Positions 8,716-17,377 of a DNA stretch of 64,000 bases are shown piece by piece (within the stretch, counting starts at the first letter, position 1; every line of letters starts with the position of its first letter). The translations under genes and the position numbers were made by a program. The DNA lies in NCBI GenBank assembly GCA_011525785.1, contig WYBT01000051.1, positions 1 through 64,000 of the forward strand. The letters run 5' to 3'. A model generated the notes under the pieces. That model did not search any database, was not told where the DNA came from, and saw nothing but the letters and a program-made list of their open reading frames with translations. The stretch comes from Planctomycetaceae bacterium (GTDB lineage: Bacteria > Planctomycetota > UBA1135 > GCA-002686595).

Positions 8716-10416
8716 TCACGTGACGGGATTCGCGTGGGCGAGAGCGACGACGCCCGCGCGCAGCTTGCGGTGCGCGTCGAAGCGCGCGACGAAGTCCGAC
8801 TCGCGCTGTCCGCCCTTGGCGCGGATCACGGCCGCCAGCGCACGGCGTTCGGCGGCGCTCCAGCGCTGCACGTCGAGCAACGCGACCAGCGGCGCCCAGC
8901 GGCGCCACCACAACTGCTCCGCGGCGCTCCAGCGCTTCCAGTCGCGCACGCCGAGCGCCTTCGCGGCTTCGTCGGCCAGCACGCGCTCGGCGCGCTCGCG
9001 ATCCGCGCCGAAGCGCGCCGCGATGGAGTCGGTGATCGCCAGGCCAACTGCGGAGAGCTCGAGCAGCCCGATCACGTCGTCGCGCTGGCGCGCGGGGCTC
9101 CAGTACACGTTGTGCTGCGCAATCTTCTTCAAGACCGCGCGGCTCGTTCGGTGCTTGGGGTCGAGCTTCACGCGCGCCATCTCGGCCTGTGCCAGCGCCA
9201 GCGCCTTCGCATCGCGCGGCAGGAAGCCGAGCTTGGCGTAGAACCACCACGCGCCCGAGCGCAGCCCCTCGTCGTTGCCGTCGCCGCCGAGCTGATAGGG
9301 ATAGACCGTGAAGCAGTCGGCGCCGAACAGCGCGCGCAGGAGCGCGATCACGCGGCCGTAGATTTGCCCCGCTTCGCCGCCGCGCCAGGTGTCGAACACG
9401 TTGTAGGCGATCTCGGCGCTGTTCATCAGCGCGCTGAGCAGCACGTAGCCGATCGGCACGCCGTTCGACAGCGTCAGGCAAGCGTAGACCGACTCGAACA
9501 TCAGGCGTCGCTCGGGCTTCACGCCGATCAGCGCGAACTCGAGGCCCTCGCCGCAGTCCACCAGGCGCACGTCGCGTGGATCGCCGTGGATGAAGGCGTC
9601 GAGATCGCGTTGGCGCGTCACCATCGCGTCGCGCGCCAGCGCGCACACGCGCTCGCCCTGCTCGAGATCGAGCGCGACGACGCGCACCGGAGGTCGACGC
9701 ACCTCGCGCGCGAGGTCCGGGCGCTCGCGGCGCAGCGGAGTCCTGCGGAAGTGGATCTTGCGCCCTTCGAGCTTCTCGTTCGTGCGCGCGGGCGTGGTCT
9801 CGTCGCCGCGCAGGATCAGCGTGAGGCCGAGTTCGTCGTACCACGCGTCGCGCTGCGCTTCGTCGCGGCCCACGAGTTCGGCGCGCGCGAGGAGGAACTG
9901 CGCATCGCCCACGTTCGGACCCGCGAGGCGCCGCACCCAGCGCTTCATCGGCCAGGCGATCTCGTCGAGCCCCGGCGTTTCGCTGTAGCTCGCGAGCAGC
10001 GCCAAGCGCTCCTCGAGCACGTCCGCGCGCTCGAACGCGCCCCAGTCGACGCTCAGACGCTCTCCGTGGCGCTCGGCGAGCCGGCGCGCAGTGGGCGCAA
10101 AGAACGGATAGGCGATGTCGCAGCCTGCGAGGCCTGAGTTGACCAGCTCCCCGCGCAGCCGGCGCAGTCCCTTGCGACGCGCCAGGCCCGCGAGCAGTTC
10201 CTCGACGCGCGCCAGCAGCTCCGCGTCGTCGGGCAGCGCGCGCAGGTAGCACAGCGCGTCGTGGAAGCGCAGCCACTGCGAGGCGCGGGGCCACTCGAAC
10301 GACGCCAACTGCTCAAGCAACTCGCGCTTGCGCCGCGCGGGGTTGGGCCCGAAGTCCGACTTGATGTGCTCGAGCTCGTCGAGCGCCTGCGATGCGTCGC
10401 GCGCAGATTTGTTCAT
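8716..10416 (-). CDS. Conserved protein of unknown function (566 aa)
   Basis: I do not recognise a named family. The protein has no signal peptide or membrane segment and is rich in Leu, Arg and Trp, so it is probably cytoplasmic. The middle has a hydrophobic strand followed by NVFDTWRGGEAGQIYGRVI and DCFTVYPYQLGGDGNDEG, then SGAWWFYAKLGFLPRD. That last motif resembles the C-terminal part of GNAT acetyltransferases, where an aromatic-rich Y-x-K-x-G-F precedes the last strand, so a GNAT-like fold is possible but unproven. The C-terminal 150 residues are helical. The ATG at 10416 leaves about 130 nt to the divergent oxidoreductase gene. Confidence 0.7.
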   Translation of the reverse strand: MNKSARDASQALDELEHIKSDFGPNPARRKRELLEQLASFEWPRASQWLRFHDALCYLRALPDDAELLARVEELLAGLARRKGLRRLRGELVNSGLAGCDIAYPFFAPTARRLAERHGERLSVDWGAFERADVLEERLALLASYSETPGLDEIAWPMKRWVRRLAGPNVGDAQFLLARAELVGRDEAQRDAWYDELGLTLILRGDETTPARTNEKLEGRKIHFRRTPLRRERPDLAREVRRPPVRVVALDLEQGERVCALARDAMVTRQRDLDAFIHGDPRDVRLVDCGEGLEFALIGVKPERRLMFESVYACLTLSNGVPIGYVLLSALMNSAEIAYNVFDTWRGGEAGQIYGRVIALLRALFGADCFTVYPYQLGGDGNDEGLRSGAWWFYAKLGFLPRDAKALALAQAEMARVKLDPKHRTSRAVLKKIAQHNVYWSPARQRDDVIGLLELSAVGLAITDSIAARFGADRERAERVLADEAAKALGVRDWKRWSAAEQLWWRRWAPLVALLDVQRWSAAERRALAAVIRAKGGQRESDFVARFDAHRKLRAGVVALAHANPVT

Positions 10417-10544
10417 CGGCGAGCGACGCTAGCACGCAGGTCCGCTCGCTCACCATGGCGCGCAGGTCGTAGCGCGTCGCCACCGTTCGCGCGCGCCGCT
10501 ACACTCGCGCGCCCCCGCTCGTTCCCCACCCCGTGGAGTCCCCG

Positions 10545-11894
10545 ATGAACGAATCGCACGAGAACACCCCCGCCCGCCCCGCCACGAGCCGCCGCGAGCT
10601 GCTCGCGCTGACCGCCGCCGCAGCCGCCGGCGTCAACCTGCTCTCCAGTGCGTGCGCGACCTCCTCCGCCGCGGGCCTCAAGGTCGCCAAGGGCCAGACG
10701 CGCCCCGCGCCCGGCCCCGATCAGCCGCTCAAGATCGGCATCGTCGGCATCGGCCCCGATACGACGCCCGCGATGGGCTACGGGCACTTGGCGAGCATCT
10801 GCTCGCTGGCCAAGGCCGGCAAGGAGAAGGTGCAGATCGTGGCGGTGTGCGACGTCGCCAAGCCCTGCATGGAGCGCGGCGTCGAACGCGCGAGCAAGGA
10901 ACAGGGCATCGCGGTCGAGGGCTACTCGGACTACGTCAAGATGCTCGAGCGCGACGACCTCAACGGCGTGCTGATCGCCACGCCGGAGCACTGGCACTCG
11001 AAGATGTCGATCGACGCGCTGATGGCGGGGCTCGACGTCTACTGCGAGAAGCCGATGACGCTCAACCTCGACCAGGCGCTGGCCCTGCGCGCGGTGGCGA
11101 AGGCCAACACCGACAAGATGTTCCAGTGCGGCACGCAGTTCCTGCAGCACCGCAAGTACCACAAGGCGAAGGAGCTGATCAAAGCCGGCGCGATCGGTGC
11201 GCCGACCTTCACGCAGACCAGCTACTGCCGCAACAACAAGTCGGGCGAGTGGCTGTACGGCGTCAAGCCCGAGATCACGCCCGGCGCGAACCTCGACTGG
11301 GGCGCATGGTGCGGCCCGATGGGCAAGGCCGAGTGGGATCCCAAGGTGTTCCACCAGTGGCGCCGCTACCGCAAGTGGTCGACCGGCATCGTCGGCGACC
11401 TGCTCGTGCACGTGACCTCGCCGCTGGTGTGGGCGCTCGACATGGGCTGGCCCACGCGCGTCGTCGCGATCGGCGGCCACTACCACGACAAGGCCATGGA
11501 GAACCACGACCAGGTCAACTTGACGGTCGAGTTCGAGAAGGGCCACACGCTCACCATCGCCGGTTCGACCTGCAACGAGACGGGCGTCGAGATCCTGGTG
11601 CGCGGCCACAAGGCCAACCTGTACCTGGGCGGCAACGACTGCATCCTGCGGCCGGAGCGCGAATTCGCCGAGGAAATCGACGAACAGAGCTTCCCCTCGG
11701 GCGACCTGGGGATGGGCGATCAGGACCTGCACCGGCTCGACTGGTTCGCCTCGATGCGCTCGCGCAAGGCGCCGATCGGCGACGTCGACACCGCCACCAA
11801 GGTGATGGTGATCGTCGACCTCGCCACGCGTTCGATGTGGGACCGCTCGAGCTGGTCCTTCGACCCCGCAACCCTCAGCGCGCGCCGCGCGTAA
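10545..11894 (+). CDS. TAT-exported Gfo/Idh/MocA family oxidoreductase
   Basis: The 449-residue product begins with a twin-arginine-type signal (TSRRELLALTAAAAAGVNLL, with a Cys-containing end LSSACAT). The Rossmann fold follows (IGIVGIGPDTTP, then AVCDVAKP), and the conserved dinucleotide/substrate loop reads ATPEHWHSKMSIDALMAG and CEKPMT, where EKP is the family signature. A GGAG at 10535-10538 places the start at 10545 rather than the GTG at 10533. Many planctomycetes carry such exported oxidoreductases, thought to act on sugars or cyclitols; the substrate is not predictable. It heads a plus-strand cluster, with apbE 16 nt downstream. Confidence 0.88.
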   Translation: MNESHENTPARPATSRRELLALTAAAAAGVNLLSSACATSSAAGLKVAKGQTRPAPGPDQPLKIGIVGIGPDTTPAMGYGHLASICSLAKAGKEKVQIVAVCDVAKPCMERGVERASKEQGIAVEGYSDYVKMLERDDLNGVLIATPEHWHSKMSIDALMAGLDVYCEKPMTLNLDQALALRAVAKANTDKMFQCGTQFLQHRKYHKAKELIKAGAIGAPTFTQTSYCRNNKSGEWLYGVKPEITPGANLDWGAWCGPMGKAEWDPKVFHQWRRYRKWSTGIVGDLLVHVTSPLVWALDMGWPTRVVAIGGHYHDKAMENHDQVNLTVEFEKGHTLTIAGSTCNETGVEILVRGHKANLYLGGNDCILRPEREFAEEIDEQSFPSGDLGMGDQDLHRLDWFASMRSRKAPIGDVDTATKVMVIVDLATRSMWDRSSWSFDPATLSARRA

Positions 11895-11910
11895 GCGACG
11901 CACGCCGGCG

Positions 11911-12798
11911 ATGCTGGAGCGTCTGGCCACGCTCGCCATGGGCGCGCGCTTCGAGCTCGTGCTCGAAGGGCGCGACCGGATCCACGCCCGCGCGGCGGGC
12001 GAAGCGGCGCTCGAGGAGATCGAGCGCTGCGACGCCCGCTGGAGCCTGTTCCGCACCGACTCGCTGATCGCGCGCGTGAACCGCGAGGCCGTGCAGCGCG
12101 ACGTGCCGCTCGACGCGGACACGTTCGAGCTGCTCGCGGCCTGCGAAGAGCTTCGCGCGCTCACGGACGGCGCCTTCGACGTCGCCGTGGGCCAACGCAT
12201 GGCCGCGCTCGGCTTCCGCGGCGCGGCCGACGGCGCGTCGAACGACGGCGGCGCGTTCGAGCTCGACGGCGCGCGTCGCACGCTGCGCTTCACGCGCGCT
12301 GGCACGCAACTCGACCTGGGCGCGATCGCCAAGGGCGAAGCGCTCGACCGCGCGGCCGGCGTGCTGCGCGAGTGCGGGGTCGAGCGCGCGCTGCTGCACG
12401 GTGGAACGAGCAGCGTGCTGGCGCTCGGCGCGCCGCCGCAGAGCACGGGCTGGCGCGTCGAACTCGCCGGCTTCGAGCCCGCGCGAGACGTGCTGCTGTG
12501 CGAGCGCGCGCTCTCGGTTTCCGCTCCGCGCGGCCGCGTCGCGCAGCACAACGGCGCGTCGATCGGTCACATTCTCGACCCGCGCACGGGCGAGCCGTTG
12601 CCGCTCGATGTGCGCGTCGCCGCGCTGGCCGCGAACGGCCGCGAGGCCGAGGCCTGGTCCACCGCCGCCGCCGTGCTGTGCGCGCGCGGCCTCGATCCGC
12701 GCGCCTGCGCGCCGGCAGGCATCGAGTTGTTTACCGCCGCGGCAACGCAGGCGTCCCACGCAGTCCACGCCCACAGCCCCGCTCCAAGCCTCCGATGA
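11911..12798 (+). CDS. apbE: FAD:protein FMN transferase (ApbE family)
   Basis: ApbE covalently attaches FMN to threonine in flavoproteins of the Nqr/Rnf type and periplasmic flavoproteins. Seen here: RWSLFRTDSLIARVNREA, DGAFDVAVG, the LDLGAIAKGEALDRAA motif, LLHGGTSSVLALG, and HILDPRTGEPLP. The acidic metal-site motif near the C terminus is altered (EAWSTAAAVLC). At 295 residues it is slightly short and lacks an obvious signal peptide, which is unusual for periplasmic ApbE. Its last codons overlap the next start (ATGA at 12795), so it is translationally coupled to the second oxidoreductase. No obvious flavinylation target lies in the window. Confidence 0.85.
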   Translation: MLERLATLAMGARFELVLEGRDRIHARAAGEAALEEIERCDARWSLFRTDSLIARVNREAVQRDVPLDADTFELLAACEELRALTDGAFDVAVGQRMAALGFRGAADGASNDGGAFELDGARRTLRFTRAGTQLDLGAIAKGEALDRAAGVLRECGVERALLHGGTSSVLALGAPPQSTGWRVELAGFEPARDVLLCERALSVSAPRGRVAQHNGASIGHILDPRTGEPLPLDVRVAALAANGREAEAWSTAAAVLCARGLDPRACAPAGIELFTAAATQASHAVHAHSPAPSLR

Positions 12799-14036
12799 GC
12801 CCTCAAGATCGACGTGAGTTCCTCGTCTCGACCGCCGGCGGCCTCGCCGCCTGCGCGTTGACGCCCTCCCTCGCCTTCGCGAGGCCTGCGATTCGCGCCG
12901 GCGCACCGGTGCAGGTCGCTGTCATCGGCGCTGGCCGCCAGGGTCGCGCGATCCTCGGCGAGCTCGCGACCATCCCCGAATGCGCCGTCGCGGCCGTGTG
13001 CGACAGCGACGACTCGCGCCTGCAGGCCGCGCTGCGCCGCGCGCAGGGCGTGAGGGGCTTCGCCAGCCACGCCGAACTGCTCGACAAGGCCCCTGAAGTC
13101 GAAGCGCTGGTGATCGCGACGCCGACGCACCTGCACACCAAGATCGCGCTGGCCGCGATCGCCGCTGGCAAGCACGTGTTCGTCGAGACGCCGCTCGCGC
13201 ACACGCTCGAGGACCTCTCCGCGCTGTCGGAGGCGGCCCGCCGCTCGACCAAGACCGTCGCCGCGGGCTTCCAGGGCCGAGCGAACCCGGTGTATTCGCT
13301 GGCGCGCTCGTTCTTCAAGGCCGGCGCGCTGCGCGAACTCGCCAGCCTGCGCGCGCAGAACAACAGGAAGACCTCGTGGCGCACGCCGGGCTCAACGCCC
13401 GAGCGCGACCGCGAGCTCAACTGGCACCTCGACCCGGCGCACTCGCTGGGATTGATCGGCGAAATGGGCGCGCACCAGTTCGACGTGTACAGCTGGTTCC
13501 TCGCGCGTCAGCCCGTTGCGGCGCGCGCGCGCGGCGAGCTGCGCCTGCACAAGGACGGCCGCGAGATCCCCGACACCGTGGCGTGCGAGCTGGTGTACGA
13601 CGACGGACTCGTGCTCGACTGGTCGTGCACGCTCGCCAACTCCTACGAAGGGCGCTTCGAGCTGTTCAACGGCGCGATGGCCGCGATCAAGCTCGCCTGG
13701 ACGCACGGCTGGATGTTCAAGGAGGCCGACGCGCCGACGGCGGGCTGGGAGGTCTACGCCAACCGCCAGCAGTTCCACAACGACTCCGGCATCACGCTGA
13801 TCGCCGACGCGACCAAGCTCGCGGCGCAGGGCAAGCTGCAGGAGGGCGTGGGCCTGCCGTACACCTCGCTGTACTACTCGCTGGCCGACTTCGTGAAGTG
13901 CGTCGCGGAGAAGGCCGCGCCGGCGTGCTCGATCTCGGAGGCCGCGCGCACCACCGCCGTCGCGATCAAGGCGCACGAGGCCCTGCGTACGCGCAGCGAA
14001 GTCGCGATCGATCCCAAGCTGCTCGAGGCGCTGTGA
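12795..14036 (+). CDS. TAT-exported Gfo/Idh/MocA family oxidoreductase (second copy)
   Basis: The 413-residue protein carries a TAT-like signal (QDRREFLVSTAGGLAACA), the nucleotide-binding turn VAVIGAGRQGRAIL, AVCDSDDSR, the loop ATPTHLHTKIALAAIAAGKH and FVETPLAH in place of the usual EKP. The C-terminal half has the substrate-domain pattern LGLIGEMGAHQFDVYSWFL. It is only distantly similar to the copy at 10545. The start overlaps the apbE stop, and its stop overlaps the GTG of the haem-motif protein, so these three genes form one translationally coupled block. The replacement of Lys in EKP may alter catalysis. Confidence 0.87.
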   Translation: MSPQDRREFLVSTAGGLAACALTPSLAFARPAIRAGAPVQVAVIGAGRQGRAILGELATIPECAVAAVCDSDDSRLQAALRRAQGVRGFASHAELLDKAPEVEALVIATPTHLHTKIALAAIAAGKHVFVETPLAHTLEDLSALSEAARRSTKTVAAGFQGRANPVYSLARSFFKAGALRELASLRAQNNRKTSWRTPGSTPERDRELNWHLDPAHSLGLIGEMGAHQFDVYSWFLARQPVAARARGELRLHKDGREIPDTVACELVYDDGLVLDWSCTLANSYEGRFELFNGAMAAIKLAWTHGWMFKEADAPTAGWEVYANRQQFHNDSGITLIADATKLAAQGKLQEGVGLPYTSLYYSLADFVKCVAEKAAPACSISEAARTTAVAIKAHEALRTRSEVAIDPKLLEAL

Positions 14037-14812
14037 GCACGCTCCCCGCGAGTCCGACGCACCCGTTCACGCTGCGCCAGCTCGCGCTCGGCGCGCGCCT
14101 GGGCTTGAGCGCGTTCGTGCTGGTGTTCTTCATCGGCCTCGCCGCCTCGGGCTACCACCTGGTCGATCACCACCAGAACCGCGACGAGCAGCCGGGCGTG
14201 TCGCTCACCGACATCGAAGGCGCGTACCACGGCGTGCAGGCCACCGCGCCGCTCTTGAGCGCGCTCGAGGGCGGGCATCCGGCGGAACTCGCGGCGAACG
14301 AGCGCGCGACCTTGATCGCGTGGCTGCGCTCGAGCCGCATCAGCGAGGACTACGACAGCCTCGAGCTGGGCGACGCGGCGCCGGCGGAGCTGCTCGCCAC
14401 GCGCTGCATGCAGTGCCACTCGCGCGCGGCGGTCCAGGGCGAGCACAAGGACGCCAAGGTCGCGCTGGAGTACTGGGAAGACGTGTCGCGCATCGCGTTC
14501 TCCAAGCGCATCGAAGCCGTGCCGGTCAAGATCCTGGCCGCCTCGACGCACGCGCACGCGCTCTCGCTGGCGGCCATGAGCATCGTGATCGGCGCCCTGC
14601 TGCTCGCCACGCGCTTCTCGAGCTGGCTGCGCAACGGCCTGTGCGGCGCCGCGGGCTTGGCGCTCTTGGTGGACCTCGCCGGCTGGTGGCTGGCGCGCGG
14701 CTCGCCGGCGTGGACCGTGCCGATCGTCCTCGCGGGCGGCGTCTACGCGGCCTCGAGCGCGCTGTCGCTGGCGCTGATCCTGGCCGAGCTGTGGCTGCCG
14801 CGGCGCGGCTAG
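14033..14812 (+). CDS. Membrane protein with a single c-type haem motif (CMQCH)
   Basis: The 259-residue protein has an N-terminal membrane helix (LSAFVLVFFIGLAASGYHLV), an extracytoplasmic region of about 140 residues containing one haem c motif, TRCMQCHSRAAVQGEHKDA, and three more membrane helices at the C terminus. A covalent haem outside the cytoplasmic membrane is expected. Family members are seen beside exported oxidoreductases in planctomycetes, so it may pass electrons from such an enzyme to the respiratory chain (inference). The GTG start overlaps the previous stop (GTGA). Confidence 0.75.
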   Translation: MSTLPASPTHPFTLRQLALGARLGLSAFVLVFFIGLAASGYHLVDHHQNRDEQPGVSLTDIEGAYHGVQATAPLLSALEGGHPAELAANERATLIAWLRSSRISEDYDSLELGDAAPAELLATRCMQCHSRAAVQGEHKDAKVALEYWEDVSRIAFSKRIEAVPVKILAASTHAHALSLAAMSIVIGALLLATRFSSWLRNGLCGAAGLALLVDLAGWWLARGSPAWTVPIVLAGGVYAASSALSLALILAELWLPRRG

Positions 14813-14892
14813 CGTGCGCGCATAGTTCGCACCGCGGCGCGGACGTAGAATCCCCCGCCTCGCGCGCCGCAAGCGATGCAGGAAACCCATTC

Positions 14893-15651
14893 ATGAGTCA
14901 ATTCGCGCTCTTGTTCTGCGTCGCGCTCGCGCCGCACTCGCCGGCGCTCGACGCGCGCGACTTCGATCCGTTCAGCGCGAGCCTGGAGCGCTTCGTGGCC
15001 GCCGCAGGCGAGGCCGAACTCGCTTCAGAAGCGAGCGCGCCCGCCGAGGCCCTGCTCGCGCAACCGGCGCTCGAACCGCTGGAGCCCTTCGCGGCGCCGC
15101 TCTTCACCTCGCCCGGTGTGCTCGAGCCGCAAGTCGGCCGCCCGGTGCAGCGCGTCCAGCACACCTGGGGCCCGCAGTACTGGCTGTCGGTCGGCGCGTA
15201 CTGGGTCGACGGGCGCTACGACACGCCCAACGACGACGAGTACGAGGAAGACACAGCGCTCGCGCTCGACTTCGGTGCCTACAACTGGCGCGGCGAGATG
15301 GGCATCGCGCTCGAAGCGGGCCTGATGAAGAACACCTACGAGCTCGACGGCGATCCGCTCGGCTTCGGGCGCTCCGAGGTCGACGTGTGGCGCGGCATGC
15401 TCGGCCTGCGCATCGCCGACCGCGGGCCGGAGGACTCGCGCTTCGTGCCCTACGCGCGCGGCGGCTTCCTGTACCGCCGCGACGACGGCGGTCCGATCAA
15501 GGACGACGGGATCGGCTGGTACGCCGGACTGGGCTGCGACATCCGCATCACGCCGCAGCTCGCCATCGGGCCTTCGGTGATGTTCAACGAAGCCAACTCC
15601 CAGAACGCGCAGGAGTGGGTCTTCGGCGTGCTCCTCACGCTCGGCTTCTAG
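14893..15651 (+). CDS. Outer-membrane beta-barrel protein
   Basis: The 252-residue protein has a short signal peptide and an Ala/Glu/Pro-rich spacer to about residue 85. The rest is alternating amphipathic strands ending in an aromatic (YWLSVGAYWVDGRYD, WRGEMGIALEAGLMKNTYEL, VPYARGGFLYRRDDG, WYAGLGCDIRI) and finishes WVFGVLLTLGF, a C-terminal Phe as expected for BAM-assembled barrels. It resembles OmpA/OmpW-type eight-stranded barrels. The ATG at 14893 is preceded by AGGAAA. Confidence 0.7.
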   Translation: MSQFALLFCVALAPHSPALDARDFDPFSASLERFVAAAGEAELASEASAPAEALLAQPALEPLEPFAAPLFTSPGVLEPQVGRPVQRVQHTWGPQYWLSVGAYWVDGRYDTPNDDEYEEDTALALDFGAYNWRGEMGIALEAGLMKNTYELDGDPLGFGRSEVDVWRGMLGLRIADRGPEDSRFVPYARGGFLYRRDDGGPIKDDGIGWYAGLGCDIRITPQLAIGPSVMFNEANSQNAQEWVFGVLLTLGF

Positions 15652-15670
15652 ACGGCTCGCCGCTCCACGC

Positions 15671-17362
15671 ATGGACGACGGCGTCCGAACCGGCGAGGCC
15701 GCGCGCGCGCGTCCCACGGCGCTGGAGTGGTTCGCGCTCGCGGCGAGCTTGTTCCTCTCGCTGCAGTACGCCTGGGTGCTCGACGACGCCTACATCTACG
15801 CGCGCTACGTCGACAACCTGCTGCACCTGGGCCGCGGCCTGGTGTTCAACGACGGCGAGTACGTCGAGGGCTATTCGAGCCCGCTGTGGTGCCTCTTGCT
15901 CGTCCCCGTGCGTGCGCTGGGCCTGCCGTGGTGGACCGCGATCCGCCTGCTGGGCCTGGTGTGCGCCGCCGCGTCGTGGTGGCTGCTGGTGCTGCTCGCG
16001 CGCCGCGCCGCGCCGGCCACAGCGAGGCCCTTCAACCTCGCGGCGATCCTGCTGTGCTTCAACTACGCGGTGCAGTCGTACTTCACCTCGGGCGTCGAGG
16101 CCCCGATGGTGCAGCTGGTGGCGTGCGCCTTCGCGCTCTACGTATTCGATCCGCGCCAGCGCGCAGCGGCCGTGCTCGTCGGCCTCGCACCGATGGTGCG
16201 CCACGAGCTCGTGCTGCCGCTCGCGATCGCGCTTGTCTGGACGTGGCGCTCGAGCGGCGCGTTCCCGTGGCGTCCCACGCTCGTCGCAGCGCTCACGCTC
16301 GGGCCCTGGCTCGTGTTCCGCGTGCTGTACTACGCCGACGTCTTCCCCAACACCTTCTACTTGAAGGACGAGGTGAACTGGGCGCGCGGCCTGGAGTACC
16401 TGCACGACACAGCCGTCACCTACGGCGTGTACGTGCTCGCGCCGCTCCTCGCCGCCCTCGCGTGGGCGCTGGTGCGCAGCAACGTCGCCACGGCGAGCTC
16501 GCTGCGCACGAAGGAGCGCTGGGTGCTGCTCGCCAGCGCGTCGGCGGTGTGCGTGTACGTGGCCAAGATCGGCGGCGATCCGCGCCACTACCGCTACCTC
16601 GCCTTCCCGTTCTGCGTGCTGGCGTGCGCCAGCCAAGGACTGCTCGAGCACGCACTGCAGGCCGCCACGCCGCGCATGCGCTCGTTCGCGCCAGCGCTGG
16701 GGGTGCTGCTCGCGCTGGGCGTCTTCGCGCTGCACCCGCGGCAACTCGCCGGCCATCCGATCTCGCGCACGGTCGAGCACTTCAAGGTCGGCGAGATCAA
16801 CGACGCGCAGTACCACCGCCTGCACTACGACCTGGACTTCGATCCCTGGGTGTGGGACGCCGGCGACGAGACGCTCGACGACATCGACCTGGACTTCATC
16901 TGGCGCGACAAGCCGCAGCTGCCGCAGGGCCCCGTGCCGATCCGCGGCGAGTACCGGCGCTACCGCGAGGCGGGTTTGAGCGCGCGCGACTTCGACGTCT
17001 ACGGTGAAGGCTGGTGCGTGCGCACCTGGAAGCGCTTCTCGCAGTCGCTGATCCACAAGGACGGGCTCACCGATCCGATCCTGGCGCGCGCCAAGGTCCC
17101 CTCGCACCGCGCGGCGCACAAACGCGGGCTCAAGGAGTTCACCGCCGACGTGGTGACGCTGCGCCAGCGCTACGGGTTCAAGGCCGGCGCAGCGCGCGAG
17201 TGGGTCGCCGCCGGCGAGGCGCCCGAGTGGATCGCGCGCAACCTCGAGACCCTCGACGCGATCGAACGCAAGGCCTTCAACCGCCACGCGCTGCTCGAGA
17301 ACGTCGAACTCGTGCTGCGCGGGCGCCTCGCCTTCGATCCCTACGTCGGCGAGCGGCCGTGA
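15671..17362 (+). CDS. GT-C family membrane glycosyltransferase-like protein
   Basis: The 563-residue protein has about ten membrane helices in its first 370 residues and a soluble C-terminal part. The first extracytoplasmic loop reads WVLDDAYIYARYVDNLL then FNDGEYVEGYSSPLW. A DDAY-x-x-x-R-Y loop with E-G-Y-x-x-P-L-W is the pattern of AftB-type arabinofuranosyltransferases and related GT-C enzymes that use polyprenyl-phosphate sugars. The donor and acceptor here are unknown. It begins 20 nt after the barrel gene and meets the asparaginase gene convergently with only 15 nt between stops. Confidence 0.75.
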   Translation: MDDGVRTGEAARARPTALEWFALAASLFLSLQYAWVLDDAYIYARYVDNLLHLGRGLVFNDGEYVEGYSSPLWCLLLVPVRALGLPWWTAIRLLGLVCAAASWWLLVLLARRAAPATARPFNLAAILLCFNYAVQSYFTSGVEAPMVQLVACAFALYVFDPRQRAAAVLVGLAPMVRHELVLPLAIALVWTWRSSGAFPWRPTLVAALTLGPWLVFRVLYYADVFPNTFYLKDEVNWARGLEYLHDTAVTYGVYVLAPLLAALAWALVRSNVATASSLRTKERWVLLASASAVCVYVAKIGGDPRHYRYLAFPFCVLACASQGLLEHALQAATPRMRSFAPALGVLLALGVFALHPRQLAGHPISRTVEHFKVGEINDAQYHRLHYDLDFDPWVWDAGDETLDDIDLDFIWRDKPQLPQGPVPIRGEYRRYREAGLSARDFDVYGEGWCVRTWKRFSQSLIHKDGLTDPILARAKVPSHRAAHKRGLKEFTADVVTLRQRYGFKAGAAREWVAAGEAPEWIARNLETLDAIERKAFNRHALLENVELVLRGRLAFDPYVGERP

Positions 17363-17377
17363 GCCCGCTCGCGGCGC

